This document shows, one piece after another, positions 8,464 to 17,271 of a stretch of DNA of 64,000 bases. Position 1 is the stretch's first letter. Each line of letters opens with the position of its first letter. The stretch spans positions 1-64,000 of the forward strand of contig NZ_SMFU01000007.1 of the NCBI RefSeq assembly GCF_004339595.1, written 5' to 3'. Below the pieces are notes generated by a model that was given only the letters and a program-made list of their open reading frames with translations, had not been told where the DNA came from and made no database searches. Origin of the DNA: Marinobacterium mangrovicola. GTDB lineage: Bacteria > Pseudomonadota > Gammaproteobacteria > Pseudomonadales > Balneatricaceae. A program made the translations under genes and the position numbers.

Positions 8464-10134
8464 ATGCGTATTCGATTAAAGGGAAAAATCCTTCTGTTCG
8501 CCCTGGTGCCGATGCTGTTGGTGACCCTGGCGGTGATGCTGGTAGTCAATTTCCAGATGCGAAGCGTGGGCGAGAGAGAGGTTGAGGCTGTCAGGGAGGA
8601 GTTGATTGAGAAGCAGAAAGAGGAGCTGAAAGCCTATATCGATCTGGCAATCACCGCGGTCAAACCCATAGTGGAGAGCCAGGCACCGGATGCCAAAGAG
8701 CGGGCTAAAGACGTGCTGCGCTCGATGACCTATGGCGAAGACGGCTACCTGTTCGTTTATGACTTCAACGGCATCACCGTAGCCTACCACCCCGATCCGT
8801 CATCGGAAGGGACCGATCGTTCCGGTGTGGTGGACCCCGACGGTGTCAGGGTGGTCAAAGAGCTGATCGACAAAGCCCGCAGTGGCGGCGGCTTTCTGCC
8901 GTACGGCTGGATGAAGCCCAGTGCCAATGCGGTGATGCCCAAACTCAGCTACGCGGACCAGATTCGTGAGTGGGGCTGGATGGTGGGGACCGGTGTCTAT
9001 ATCGATGATATCGATGCGGCAGTGTCCGAGCGACAGCAGGCGATCAGCAACAACATCGCGGACACCATGTGGACCATTATCGGCATTTCGGTGGTGCTGC
9101 TGCTGATCGTGTCGCTGCTCTCCTGGTTCGGCGCTAACCTGATTGTCAATCCGATACGCAAGGTGGCGGCTGCACTGGCTGAGATCAGCCAGGGCGAGGG
9201 TGATTTGACCCAGCGCTTGCCCGACAACAGTCAGGACGAAGTGGGTGATCTGGCGCGTGGCTTCAACGGCTTTGCAGCCAATATCCAGGGCGTCATCGCG
9301 GAGGTGAAGGGCGCTGTCGCTTCTCTGACCCAGTCCACCGAGCAGCTTGATGGTGTCGCCGGCCAGACCCGTAGCGATGCGGAACAGCAGAAGCAGGAAA
9401 CCGATCAGGTAGCCGCGGCGATCCACGAGATGGCGGCTGCGGTGCAGCAGGTGTCCGGCAGCGCAGCCCAGGCAGCGGAAGCAGCGCAGGAAGCGGATCG
9501 CGAATCCGGTGATGGTCAGGCCGTGGTAGAGAAGTCGATCAGCTCTATCAATGAGCTTGCCGACGATGTGAACCGTGCCGCCGAGGTGATCAGGCGCCTG
9601 GATGAAGATAGCAACGAGATCGGCAGCATCGTCAGCGTGATCCAGGGGATCGCTGAGCAAACCAACCTGCTGGCGCTCAACGCCGCCATCGAGGCGGCCC
9701 GGGCGGGCGATCATGGCCGTGGCTTTGCGGTGGTGGCCGATGAGGTACGCTCGCTGTCGGGACGGACTCAGCAGAGCACCGAAGAGATCCACCGTATGAT
9801 TGAGCGCCTGCAGAAGGGCGCGCAGGAAGCGGTGAAAGTGATGGAAGCGGGCCAGTCGCAGAGCCGCGAAACCGTAGATACGGCCGAGCTGGCCAGCGAG
9901 TCACTGAACCGGATCGCCCGTTCTGTAGGCCTAATCACCGAGATGAACACTCAGATCGCCAGTGCCGCCGAGGAGCAGACCGCGGTGGCGGATGAGGTGA
10001 GCCGCAGCGTGCAGGAGATCGCCGATATCTCCGAGCGCTCAACCCGCAACGCCGTGGAGGTGGCCGATATGTCCGCGACCATGGCTCAGATCGAACAGCG
10101 TTTGGCGACTCTGGTGAATCGCTTCAAGGTCTGA
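8464..10134 (+). CDS. Methyl-accepting chemotaxis protein with periplasmic Cache domain
   Basis: Transmembrane chemoreceptor of 556 residues. A first membrane helix at about 10-28 is followed by a periplasmic single-Cache (sCache_2-like) domain to about 190, including [14 protein letters not shown] and [15 protein letters not shown] second helix lies at about 200-225 and a HAMP domain at about 225-275. The long cytoplasmic coiled coil has the highly conserved hairpin tip from E398 ([18 protein letters not shown]). It lacks a C-terminal CheR/CheB-tethering pentapeptide. Ligands of such Cache domains are often small organic acids, but the ligand here is not deducible. RBS AAGGAAT precedes the ATG. 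Confidence 0.93.
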   Translation: MRIRLKGKILLFALVPMLLVTLAVMLVVNFQMRSVGEREVEAVREELIEKQKEELKAYIDLAITAVKPIVESQAPDAKERAKDVLRSMTYGEDGYLFVYDFNGITVAYHPDPSSEGTDRSGVVDPDGVRVVKELIDKARSGGGFLPYGWMKPSANAVMPKLSYADQIREWGWMVGTGVYIDDIDAAVSERQQAISNNIADTMWTIIGISVVLLLIVSLLSWFGANLIVNPIRKVAAALAEISQGEGDLTQRLPDNSQDEVGDLARGFNGFAANIQGVIAEVKGAVASLTQSTEQLDGVAGQTRSDAEQQKQETDQVAAAIHEMAAAVQQVSGSAAQAAEAAQEADRESGDGQAVVEKSISSINELADDVNRAAEVIRRLDEDSNEIGSIVSVIQGIAEQTNLLALNAAIEAARAGDHGRGFAVVADEVRSLSGRTQQSTEEIHRMIERLQKGAQEAVKVMEAGQSQSRETVDTAELASESLNRIARSVGLITEMNTQIASAAEEQTAVADEVSRSVQEIADISERSTRNAVEVADMSATMAQIEQRLATLVNRFKV

Positions 10135-10157
10135 ACCGGTTTGCTCTCTCGGGCGTA
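10132..10157 (+). promoter_or_regulatory. Putative ECF (RpoE-ChrR type) promoter of the SDR-NTF2 operon
   Basis: TGAACC (10132-10137, overlapping the chemoreceptor stop codon) and CGTA (10154-10157) are 16 bases apart. This matches, with one change, the TGATCC-N16/17-CGTA elements found on both sides of the ECF sigma gene in this window. A start site near 10165 would lie very close to the AAAGGAGGT ribosome site, so the transcript would have a very short leader. Confidence 0.5.
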
Positions 10158-10179
10158 CTTCCACTAAAGGAGGTACGCC

Positions 10180-10953
10180 ATGCTGAAAGATTCGAAACAG
10201 CTAATATGGATAACGGGCGGTGGCACCGGCATAGGTCGGGCCACCGCTCTTGCGTTTGCGGCGCAGGGCCACCGGGTCGTGGTCAGCGGCAGGCGGGAGG
10301 AACCCCTGCAGGCGGTCAGCGATAGCGTACGGGAGCAAGGCCTGAGCGGTAGTCTCGGCATTCTGGCATTTGATGTGACCGATACAGCAGATGCACAGGG
10401 CGCCTTTGAGACGCTGTGCCGACGCGAGGGTGTGCCCGACCTGGTGATGCTGAGTGCCGGCAACCACCAGCCGATGCCGGTCAGCGAGCTCTCTGTAGAT
10501 AGCTGCCGGGCGCTGATGGAGGTGAACTATTTCGGTATCCTTAACGTGCTTGAGGCAGTGCTTCCTGCGATGCGTGAACGTGGGCAGGGCACCCTGGCGC
10601 TGGTCTCCTCGGTGGCCGGTTATCGCGGACTGCCGACCGCTGGCGCCTATGGTGGCAGCAAGGCGGCGGTGATCAACCTGGCGGAGTCGCTGGCCTGTGA
10701 GCTGAATGGAACCGGCATCGATCTGCGCCTGATCAATCCCGGTTTTGTGCGTACACCGCTGACCGATCGCAATGATTTTGAGATGCCCTGTCTGATCGAG
10801 CCGGAAGAGGCCGCCGAGGCGATTATCAAAGGTCTGAGAGGTCGCGGGTTTGAGATCTGTTTTCCGACCGGTTTTGCGATGATCATGAAACTGATGCGGC
10901 TGTTGCCGTACCGACTCTATTTCAGCCTGATAAAACGGAAGACCGGCTTATGA
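10180..10953 (+). CDS. Short-chain dehydrogenase/reductase (SDR)
   Basis: Classical SDR oxidoreductase of 257 residues with an NAD(P)-binding Rossmann fold. The glycine motif TGGGTGIG spans 12-19. The NAG-type motif appears as SAGNHQP. The catalytic residues are S143/S144, Y157 and K161 (YGGSK). The substrate is unknown. It is followed by an NTF2-like gene that overlaps its stop (ATGA), so the two are translationally coupled. This SDR/NTF2 pair recurs next to photo-oxidative-stress sigma factors, and the locus here fits that pattern. RBS AAAGGAGGT is strong. Confidence 0.88.
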   Translation: MLKDSKQLIWITGGGTGIGRATALAFAAQGHRVVVSGRREEPLQAVSDSVREQGLSGSLGILAFDVTDTADAQGAFETLCRREGVPDLVMLSAGNHQPMPVSELSVDSCRALMEVNYFGILNVLEAVLPAMRERGQGTLALVSSVAGYRGLPTAGAYGGSKAAVINLAESLACELNGTGIDLRLINPGFVRTPLTDRNDFEMPCLIEPEEAAEAIIKGLRGRGFEICFPTGFAMIMKLMRLLPYRLYFSLIKRKTGL

Positions 10954-11381
10954 GCGACGCGCAGCAAACACTCGACCTCTATTGCCAGGCGTTTGAACAG
11001 CTGACGCCGGAGAATGTCGATCAGCTTGAGGCGCTGGTCAGCCGCGATATCCACTTTCGCGATCCGTTCAACGATGTGACCGGCTGGAGCGCTATGCGTG
11101 CAGTGCTGGTGGATATGTTTGAGCACTGCGATAACCCTGGTTTTACCCTTACCGAGCGGTTGGCAGATGAGCAGCGCGCCTACCTGCGCTGGATTTTCAC
11201 GGCGAAGATTTCGCGGCTTGGCGAGTTTAATATCGATGGTGTCAGCCGGCTGAGCTTCGATGCGGACGGCCGCATCACTGAGCACCTGGATTTCTGGGAC
11301 AGCAGCCCGCTCTATCTCAGGCTGCCGCTGGTTGGCTGGTTACTGCGCAAGGTGAAAAAGCGGATCAGCGCCGGCGCCTGA
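10950..11381 (+). CDS. Nuclear transport factor 2 (SnoaL)-like protein
   Basis: Small cone-fold protein of 143 residues. It carries the SnoaL/NTF2-like opening helix (LDLYCQAFEQLTPENVDQL), an early DIHFRDPFNDVTG strand that usually lines the pocket, and the closing EHLDFWDSSPLY. Members bind small hydrophobic ligands or act as isomerases or hydrolases; none is assigned here. It overlaps the SDR gene by four bases and probably works with it in the ECF-controlled stress locus. The C-terminus is basic (RKVKKRISAGA). Confidence 0.8.
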   Translation: MSDAQQTLDLYCQAFEQLTPENVDQLEALVSRDIHFRDPFNDVTGWSAMRAVLVDMFEHCDNPGFTLTERLADEQRAYLRWIFTAKISRLGEFNIDGVSRLSFDADGRITEHLDFWDSSPLYLRLPLVGWLLRKVKKRISAGA

Positions 11382-11388
11382 GGTCTAA

Positions 11389-11416
11389 GTTCTGAGTTCT
11401 GAGTTCTGAGTTCTGA
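11389..11416. repeat. Four perfect tandem copies of a 7-bp unit
   Basis: GTTCTGA is repeated four times without change in the gap between the convergent NTF2-like and CFA-like genes. It does not lie in a coding frame. Copy number of such repeats can vary by slippage. Confidence 0.9.
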
Positions 11417-11439
11417 GCTTTTGGCTATCGACCTTCGAG

Positions 11440-11460
11440 AACCGGCCATTAGGCCGGTTT
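11440..11460 (+). terminator. Possible terminator between the convergent NTF2-like and CFA-like genes
   Basis: AACCGGCC (11440-11447) pairs with GGCCGGTT (11452-11459) around a four-base ATTA loop. The hairpin is stable but has only a short T run, and it overlaps the stop codon of the opposite gene. Confidence 0.45.
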
Positions 11461-12684
11461 GATCCGGTACAGTCCCACATCGATGGTGTCTTCGTAAAAG
11501 CCACCGGCGCAGTAGGAAAGGTAGTAATTCCACATGCGGCGGAAGCGTTCGTCGAATCCCAGGCTGCGGATCTCCGGCCAGCGCTCGTTAAAGTCTCGTT
11601 GCCAGATCTCCAGTGTGCGGGCGTAATCCCTGCCGAACAGCAGTTCTTCCTGTAGCGACAGACCTCGTTCGGTGATGCAGTTTTTCATCACCGAGGGGCT
11701 CGGCAACATACCGCCGGGGAAGATGTAGCGCTGGATGAAATCGGCGCCACGACGGTAACCCTCAAACCGTTCTTCGGCGATGCTGATTACCTGAAGCACG
11801 GCTTCGCCACCGGGTTTTAGGCAGTCTTTAACCTTGTCGAAATAGCCGGCCCAGTGGCTTTCCCCCACCGCCTCGAACATCTCTATTGAGACGATATGGT
11901 CATACTGCTGGTTCAGGTCGCGGTAGTCGGTCAGACTGAAACTGCACTGCGCGTTAAGGCCCGCTTTCTCTATTCGCTGCCGGGCGAAATCCAGCTGTTC
12001 CTGTGACAGGGTAATGCCGTGCACTTTGGCGCCGAATTCGGTAGCGGCGACCTCGGCAAAGCCGCCCCAGCCACAGCCGATCTCAAGTACATCCTGGCCC
12101 GGTTTCAGCTTCAGCATTTCACAGATGCGGCGGTACTTGTTCAGCTGCGCATCTTGTAGAGACTGATGCTCTTCGAACAGGGCTGAAGAATAGGTCATGG
12201 TGCTATCCAGCCAGAGGCGGTAGAACTCGTTGCCCAGGTCGTAGTGATAGGCAATATTGCGGCGACTGCCGCGGCGTGAATTGTTGCGGCTCAGGTGGAA
12301 CAGGCGATTAAGCATCCGGATCAGCGGATGGCCATCCATAAAGTGAGTCATCGCCTTTTCGTTACGTACCGCCCAGCGGATCAGGGAGGTCAGATCCGGC
12401 GAGTCCCACTCGCCCTCCATATAGCTTTCCGCCCAACCCATGAGCCCGCCGCGCATCAGACGGCGCAGCGGGCGGTAACTTTTAAGGTGCACACTGGCCC
12501 TGGGCTCATCGGCCTGAGCCTGGCCAAACTTCAATTGTCGCCCATCGGGAAGAACCAGATCGAGCTGGCCCCGGTCCAGGTGGGGTAGATGCTTCAGCAC
12601 GGCCTCAAGGCAACGTCGGTTGAACCAGCTCGCTTTCGGAGCCAGGGCCGCAGGGTTCATTTGCGAATACTCAGCGGGTTTCAT
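11449..12684 (-). CDS. SAM-dependent methyltransferase, cyclopropane-fatty-acyl-phospholipid synthase family
   Basis: Predicted to methylate or cyclopropanate unsaturated acyl chains of membrane phospholipids using S-adenosylmethionine. It has 411 residues (E. coli Cfa 382). The N-terminal lipid-binding region is followed by [16 protein letters not shown], diagnostic of the family. The SAM motif is [12 protein letters not shown], and the substrate loop ends with [10 protein letters not shown]. The start at 12684 has AGGAGG seven bases upstream and overlaps the DUF1365 gene by 14 bases. Homologues under the Rhodobacter RpoE-ChrR system act in unusual lipid synthesis (furan or methylated fatty acids). 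Whether this enzyme makes cyclopropane, methyl or furan lipids is open. Confidence 0.88.
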   Translation of the reverse strand: MKPAEYSQMNPAALAPKASWFNRRCLEAVLKHLPHLDRGQLDLVLPDGRQLKFGQAQADEPRASVHLKSYRPLRRLMRGGLMGWAESYMEGEWDSPDLTSLIRWAVRNEKAMTHFMDGHPLIRMLNRLFHLSRNNSRRGSRRNIAYHYDLGNEFYRLWLDSTMTYSSALFEEHQSLQDAQLNKYRRICEMLKLKPGQDVLEIGCGWGGFAEVAATEFGAKVHGITLSQEQLDFARQRIEKAGLNAQCSFSLTDYRDLNQQYDHIVSIEMFEAVGESHWAGYFDKVKDCLKPGGEAVLQVISIAEERFEGYRRGADFIQRYIFPGGMLPSPSVMKNCITERGLSLQEELLFGRDYARTLEIWQRDFNERWPEIRSLGFDERFRRMWNYYLSYCAGGFYEDTIDVGLYRIKPA

Positions 12685-13471
12685 GTTCCAGCCTCCTGGT
12701 TCTGATCAGCGTAATGGCTTCACGTGGTGCTTCCGGACGCGGTTGAATCGGGACTTTTTTGCGCCAGAGTTTCAGCGCCTCCCAGTGGATGCCGGCGATC
12801 ACTTTCAGTGTCATCAAGGGGTATCGCGTAAAAGTACGCAGCAGGGAGCGATTGTTTAACGGCTCCTGTTTTCCGGTAAAGGTGGCGTGCAGCAGGCTGC
12901 CTTCGCTGTCGCTCTGTCGGATGCAGACAGCGACCCGGGTGTCCGGCGCAAGCAGACGGAAGCGATAGGGCGCGTCCATCGGCATAAAGGGCGATACATA
13001 GAACGCCTTGTCGCAGCACTGGCGGATCTGATCCGGCAGCGTTTCGCCATCGGCTTCTATCAGATAGCTGTGGCGCTGGCCAAAGGTGTTGCTGACCTCG
13101 TACAGCACCGCCTTGAGGTTTTCCTGCCGGTCGTAGCAGTAGTAAACGCTGAGCGGGTTGAAGACATAGCCCAGAATGCGAGGGTAACAGAGTAGCCGTA
13201 CCGGTCCGCCCGCCGTATCGATGCCGCTCTGCTGTAACAGTTCGTCGATCTGCTGTTTCAGAGGCTGCCTTGATCCATTGCCATGATCGCTTTCGCGAAA
13301 TGAAAACAGGTTGAAACGATTGACCGAAAACAGGCGCAGTGAGCGGTCCAGCGTCTGCAGTTCGTCCAGGTCGATCAGCCAGGAGACCACCCGATAGATG
13401 AAGCGGTGCTGCTTGGGCCGAAAGCGATGATGCATCACATGCCCGGCGTAAAGGCAGCTGGAGAGCTTCAT
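12671..13471 (-). CDS. DUF1365 domain protein
   Basis: A 266-residue member of DUF1365, opening with [19 protein letters not shown] and containing [10 protein letters not shown] at about 110-120, both typical of the family. There is no known activity, but the gene almost always lies between an FAD-dependent amine-oxidase-like gene and a CFA-like methyltransferase gene, as here. A role in the same lipid modification is therefore inferred. Its start overlaps the FAD gene's stop by four bases and has GGAGG seven bases upstream; its end overlaps the methyltransferase start. Confidence 0.88.
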   Translation of the reverse strand: MKLSSCLYAGHVMHHRFRPKQHRFIYRVVSWLIDLDELQTLDRSLRLFSVNRFNLFSFRESDHGNGSRQPLKQQIDELLQQSGIDTAGGPVRLLCYPRILGYVFNPLSVYYCYDRQENLKAVLYEVSNTFGQRHSYLIEADGETLPDQIRQCCDKAFYVSPFMPMDAPYRFRLLAPDTRVAVCIRQSDSEGSLLHATFTGKQEPLNNRSLLRTFTRYPLMTLKVIAGIHWEALKLWRKKVPIQPRPEAPREAITLIRTRRLEHETR

Positions 13472-14829
13472 GCCACCGCCTCCGCGACACTTTTGACCGG
13501 GCGTTTCTGCGCATGAACCTGGATGCGACTGTTGGGCTCTTTCAGATCCCAGGGTCGTTTTACGCCACCCAGTGCTTCCGCGACAGCGAGCCCCGATTGC
13601 AGCCCGTCTTCGTGGAAGCCGTAACCGAACCAGGCGCCGCAGAACCAGGTATTTTGCCGACCCTGCAGATTCCAGAGTTCGCCCTGAGCCTCGATCGACT
13701 GCAGTGAGAACTGGGGATGATCGTACAGGTAGCTGCGGTGGATAAGCTCGGTCGCTGGCTCGCGGATCGGGTTCAGTGTCACGAACAGATCCCTATCTGT
13801 ATTCAGCGGCTGCAGCCGGTTCATCCAGTAGGTGACAGACAGCGGGGAATCCTCGGCATCGGGTTCTGACAGGTAGTTCCAGCTGGCCCAGGCGCGACGA
13901 CGCTCAGGCATCAATGCAGGGTCACTGTGCAGAATGGCGCGATTCCGTTGATAAGGGAAGCAGCTCAGCAGCCGCCGTTCCTCTGCGGTGGGTGCCGCCA
14001 GCAGTTCCAGCGCCTGATCCGCGTGACAGGCGAGGACCACGTGGTCAAAGGTTTCACGCTTGCCGTGCAGATGCTCCACGACGATCTGGCCGCCTTCGCG
14101 ATGGATTCGGTGGATACGGCTGTTCAGCTTGATCCGTCCTTCCAAGGGTTCCATAAGCCGGCTGACATATTCGCGACTGCCACCTTCTACGGTGCGCCAC
14201 TGAGGGCGATCCTTCAGCTGCACCAGCCCGTGATTCTGACAGAAACGAAGAAAAGTCAGGGCCGGGTATTGGAGCATCTGGTCCGCGGGTGTTGACCAGA
14301 TGGCGGCCCCCATGGGGACCAGATGGTCTTCAATAAAGGCACGGCTGTAGCCGCCGCGGTCCAGCATGTCGCCCAGGGTTTCACCGCTGATCTGAACCTC
14401 TTCCATCAGGCGGGGCGCGTCCCGGTAGAAGCGCAGAATCTCCCGCATCAGTCCCCAGTGTGAGGGGCGCAGCAGGTTGGAGCGCTGCGCGAAAAAGCCG
14501 CCGAGGCCGCAACCGCTATACTCAAGTTGACCGCCGCGGCTGGATACCGCGAACGACATATCGGTGTCGGTGTTCGGTACACCCAAATGGTCGAACAGGC
14601 GCACCAGGTTGGGGTAGTTGACCGGGTTGTACACGATGAATCCGGTATCGACCTGCACCGTTCGGTTGTCCAGCCCAAGCGTTGCGGTGTTTGAATGTCC
14701 GCCGATGCGGTCGTCCTTTTCAAACAGCGTCACCTTATGGTGCTGATTGAGCAGCCAGGCGCAGGACATTCCGGAAATCCCGGAGCCGATAACGGCGATA
14801 TTGAGTGGTCGCATGATGCTTATGCTCAT
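13468..14829 (-). CDS. FAD-dependent oxidoreductase (amine-oxidase fold)
   Basis: Flavoprotein of 453 residues. It has an N-terminal dinucleotide-binding motif ([15 protein letters not shown]), then [12 protein letters not shown] and the GMGP-like arginine region of the phytoene-desaturase/monoamine-oxidase superfamily. The C-terminal [19 protein letters not shown] binds the flavin. It is the first gene of a three-gene operon with DUF1365 and the CFA-like methyltransferase, and probably desaturates or oxidises an acyl chain. The start is uncertain: ATG at 14829 or 14814, neither with a clear ribosome site. An ECF-type promoter element lies about 55 bases upstream. Confidence 0.85.
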   Translation of the reverse strand: MSISIMRPLNIAVIGSGISGMSCAWLLNQHHKVTLFEKDDRIGGHSNTATLGLDNRTVQVDTGFIVYNPVNYPNLVRLFDHLGVPNTDTDMSFAVSSRGGQLEYSGCGLGGFFAQRSNLLRPSHWGLMREILRFYRDAPRLMEEVQISGETLGDMLDRGGYSRAFIEDHLVPMGAAIWSTPADQMLQYPALTFLRFCQNHGLVQLKDRPQWRTVEGGSREYVSRLMEPLEGRIKLNSRIHRIHREGGQIVVEHLHGKRETFDHVVLACHADQALELLAAPTAEERRLLSCFPYQRNRAILHSDPALMPERRRAWASWNYLSEPDAEDSPLSVTYWMNRLQPLNTDRDLFVTLNPIREPATELIHRSYLYDHPQFSLQSIEAQGELWNLQGRQNTWFCGAWFGYGFHEDGLQSGLAVAEALGGVKRPWDLKEPNSRIQVHAQKRPVKSVAEAVA

Positions 14830-14882
14830 AGAAGCTGGCTCGTAAAAATATCATTCGCAATGGGAAATCGTGTTCCCAATCG

Positions 14883-14911
14883 CTTACGATGCCGGTGTGG
14901 ATGATGGATCA
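14883..14911 (-). promoter_or_regulatory. Putative ECF promoter of the FAD/DUF1365/CFA operon
   Basis: On the minus strand TGATCC (14911-14906) and CGTAAG (14888-14883) are 17 bases apart. It shares its hexamer and CGTA core with the element facing the sigma gene on the other strand. The predicted start near 14876 leaves a leader of about 47 bases. Confidence 0.6.
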
Positions 14912-14932
14912 CAAAAAATAATTGTCGAGCGT

Positions 14933-14958
14933 TGATCCGTGCCCGGGATCCGCGCGTA
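14933..14958 (+). promoter_or_regulatory. Putative autoregulatory ECF promoter of the sigma factor gene
   Basis: TGATCC (14933-14938) and CGTA (14955-14958) are 16 bases apart. The predicted start near 14966 lies only a few bases before the ATG at 14970. If this promoter is used, the message would carry almost no leader, or translation would begin at the GTG at 15000, which has GAGGG upstream. Confidence 0.5.
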
Positions 14959-14969
14959 GAGGAGACAAA

Positions 14970-15575
14970 ATGCAGGAAGATGATAGCGAGGGTAAGAATG
15001 TGAGTGCAGCGGCCGATCTGACCCGTGATCGACAGAAGCGGGAGCGGGAAACCTGGACCAAAGTGTTGGCGTCTCTCGCCGAGACGCGGGACAAGCGACT
15101 GTTTGCCGAGCTGTTCAGCCATTTTGGCCCACGCATCAAAGCCTACATTATCCGGCTCGGCCTACCCGCGGCCAGCGCTGAAGAGGTGACCCAGGAGGCG
15201 ATGCTTTCGGTGTGGCGCAAGGCGCACATGTTTAACGCCAGCAAAGCGAGTGCGAGTACCTGGATCTACACCCTGGCGCGCAATCTGTGTATCGACCGGA
15301 TGCGCAAAGAGAAGGCGGTGGAGTATGAACTCCCCGAAGATGAAGTTGACCCCAGCCCCCGTCATCTCGGGGAGCATGCAATTCTGGAACAGCGTATGAA
15401 AGCGGCTCTGGGCACACTGCCTGAAGCTCAGGCTCAGGTTCTCTTTCTTTCATATTATGAGGGAAAGAGTCACTCCGAAATCGCGGAGCAGTTGGGTATC
15501 CCCCTGGGGAGTGTGAAGTCGAGGCTCAGGCTTGCTTTCGACAAACTCAAGACCCACTGGGAGGCGCAGTCATGA
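14970..15575 (+). CDS. rpoE: ECF sigma factor, RpoE of the RpoE-ChrR (ECF11-like) type
   Basis: Extracytoplasmic-function sigma factor of 201 residues with only regions 2 and 4. Region 2 contains SAEEVTQEAMLSVWRKA and the DNA-melting stretch ASASTWIYTLARNLCIDRMRK. Region 4 contains the helix-turn-helix GKSHSEIAEQLGIPLGSVKSRL. The anti-sigma gene chrR overlaps its stop by four bases, the hallmark of the singlet-oxygen-responsive pair known from Rhodobacter. I chose the ATG at 14970, which has GGAG upstream. A GTG at 15000 with GAGGG is a real alternative, and an upstream start at 14922 would add residues without character. It probably controls the genes on both sides and itself. Confidence 0.9.
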   Translation: MQEDDSEGKNVSAAADLTRDRQKRERETWTKVLASLAETRDKRLFAELFSHFGPRIKAYIIRLGLPAASAEEVTQEAMLSVWRKAHMFNASKASASTWIYTLARNLCIDRMRKEKAVEYELPEDEVDPSPRHLGEHAILEQRMKAALGTLPEAQAQVLFLSYYEGKSHSEIAEQLGIPLGSVKSRLRLAFDKLKTHWEAQS

Positions 15576-16234
15576 AAATTCGCCACCACTTTGATGATGC
15601 CACTTTAATGGCCTATAGCAGCGGCTCCCTGCCTCAGGGGATGGCCGTGCTGGTTGGTTCTCATCTTCACTGGTGTGACGAGTGCCGAGAGCGCGTAAGC
15701 CAGACTGACCGCATAGGTGGCGACCTGCTGGAGGCGATCGAACCCGTGGCGATGGAGCCTGATGCGCTTGCCTCTATCATGGCGCTTATCGATCAGCCGG
15801 AACCCGAGCAGAAGCTGCGCAGCCTCTCCTCTGATCGGCTCGATTCTGCACGTACGGGCTTGCCCCTGCCTTTGGCATCGATGCTGGGTAGTTCGCTGGA
15901 TGAGCTTGACTGGCGTCGCATCGGTTACGGTGTGCAGCAATACGATCTTAAACTGGATGGGCCGGGCGCAACCCGTTTGCTGCGTATTGCGCCGGGCGTT
16001 TCGGTGCCGCATCACACTCACCGTGGCAATGAGCTGACGCTGATTCTGCGTGGCTCTTACAGCGATGAGCTGGGTCGCTTCTGTGTGGGGGACGTGGCCG
16101 ATGTGGATACAGAGGTGAAACATCAGCCGATCGTCGATACCGATGAAGAGTGTATCTGCCTGATCGCTACCGATGCGCCGCTGAAGTTTACCGGCCTGAT
16201 GGGCCGCCTGGCACAGCCGTTTATCGGTCTTTAA
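15572..16234 (+). CDS. chrR: Zinc-dependent anti-sigma factor ChrR with C-terminal cupin
   Basis: Binds and silences the adjacent ECF sigma factor until singlet oxygen or organic peroxides trigger its loss. It has 220 residues. The N-terminal zinc anti-sigma domain has H6, H31, C35 and C38, the same numbers as the ligands of Rhodobacter ChrR. The C-terminal cupin has H148, H150, E154 and H184, each seven residues after the Rhodobacter metal ligands. All ligands needed for sensing are therefore intact. Its start overlaps the sigma gene stop (ATGA), so the pair is made in step. Confidence 0.93.
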   Translation: MKIRHHFDDATLMAYSSGSLPQGMAVLVGSHLHWCDECRERVSQTDRIGGDLLEAIEPVAMEPDALASIMALIDQPEPEQKLRSLSSDRLDSARTGLPLPLASMLGSSLDELDWRRIGYGVQQYDLKLDGPGATRLLRIAPGVSVPHHTHRGNELTLILRGSYSDELGRFCVGDVADVDTEVKHQPIVDTDEECICLIATDAPLKFTGLMGRLAQPFIGL

Positions 16235-16270
16235 AGACATATTTAAGGGCATCGCCGGTAAGGAAGTATC

Positions 16271-17242
16271 ATGGCCAACACAAAAATCGAAATGGAGCGT
16301 AAGATTCCCGTCGGTATCAGCAGTTGTCTGCTGGGGCAGGAGGTACGCTACAACGGCGGTCACAAACGTTCCCGCTACTGTCAGGATGTGCTGGCGGACT
16401 GTTTCGAGTTCGAGCCCTTTTGCCCGGAGATGGCGATAGGGCTGGGCGTGCCGCGTGAGCCGATTCGTCTCGTCGGCGAGGCCGATGAAAAGCCCCGCGC
16501 CCTGGGCACGGTGGACTCCAGTATCGATGTTACGGAACCGCTGTTGCAGTCGGGCTATGATCTGGCGAGTAAGCGCTCGCACCTGCGCGGCTACATCCTG
16601 ATGAAGGGCTCACCCAGCTGCGGCATGGAGCGGGTCAAGGTCTATCACCCCAACGGCATGCCTAACACGGCGGATTCCGGTATCTTCGTGCGCGCCCTGC
16701 GTGAGGCCAACCCGGCGCTTCCCTTAGAGGAAGAGGCTCGGCTCAACGATGCCGTGCTGCGCGATAACTTTATCGCCCGGGTGTTTGCCTACGATGACTG
16801 GAAAACCAGTGTTGAAGCGGACCCCAGTTACCATAATCTGATTCAGTTCCACAGCCGGCAGAAGTACCTGCTGATGGCGCATCACTACCAGGGATACCGG
16901 GAGCTGGGGCGTTTCCTGGCCGAGTCCCACGAGCTGCCGCTGGAACAGGCGATGAACGAGTATATCCTCGGCTTTATGCAGCACATGACGCACAGGGCGA
17001 CGCGCAAGACCCACACCAATGTGCTGATGCATATGCTCGGTTATATGAAAAAGTCTCTGGATACCGAAACCAAACAGGAGCTGCTGGCCAATATTGAGGA
17101 GTATCGCCTCGGCACCGTGCCGCTGGTAGCACCGCTGGTGCTGCTCAAGCACTACCTGAAGCGCTACGGCGGCGACTATATCTGCGAGCAGACCTATCTC
17201 AATCCCTATCCCCATCAGTTGGGATTACGTAACTACATCTAA
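16271..17242 (+). CDS. DUF523-DUF1722 fusion protein (YbgA-containing)
   Basis: A 323-residue protein with two family domains. The N-terminal DUF523 (about 1-155) has GISSCLLGQEVRYNGGHKR and KGSPSCGMERVKVY, with conserved cysteines in both. The C-terminal DUF1722 (about 200-315, as in E. coli YbgA) has FHSRQKYLLMAHH and THTNVLMHMLGYMKK. The function is unknown. The gene lies 36 bases after chrR and 29 before the photolyase gene. YbgA and photolyase are also neighbours in E. coli, so a link to light or DNA repair is plausible but unproven. Confidence 0.88.
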   Translation: MANTKIEMERKIPVGISSCLLGQEVRYNGGHKRSRYCQDVLADCFEFEPFCPEMAIGLGVPREPIRLVGEADEKPRALGTVDSSIDVTEPLLQSGYDLASKRSHLRGYILMKGSPSCGMERVKVYHPNGMPNTADSGIFVRALREANPALPLEEEARLNDAVLRDNFIARVFAYDDWKTSVEADPSYHNLIQFHSRQKYLLMAHHYQGYRELGRFLAESHELPLEQAMNEYILGFMQHMTHRATRKTHTNVLMHMLGYMKKSLDTETKQELLANIEEYRLGTVPLVAPLVLLKHYLKRYGGDYICEQTYLNPYPHQLGLRNYI

Positions 17243-17271
17243 CTCTTCTCCGGCATACGGATACACAATCG

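Noticed and set aside
8800-9792. Long open frame antisense to the chemoreceptor gene
   Set aside because: The forward frame is an unmistakable methyl-accepting protein; the reverse one is low-quality His/Arg/Leu-rich sequence.
15605-16582. Long open frame antisense to chrR
   Set aside because: It overlaps chrR and the DUF523 gene, both with conserved motifs, and shows none of its own.
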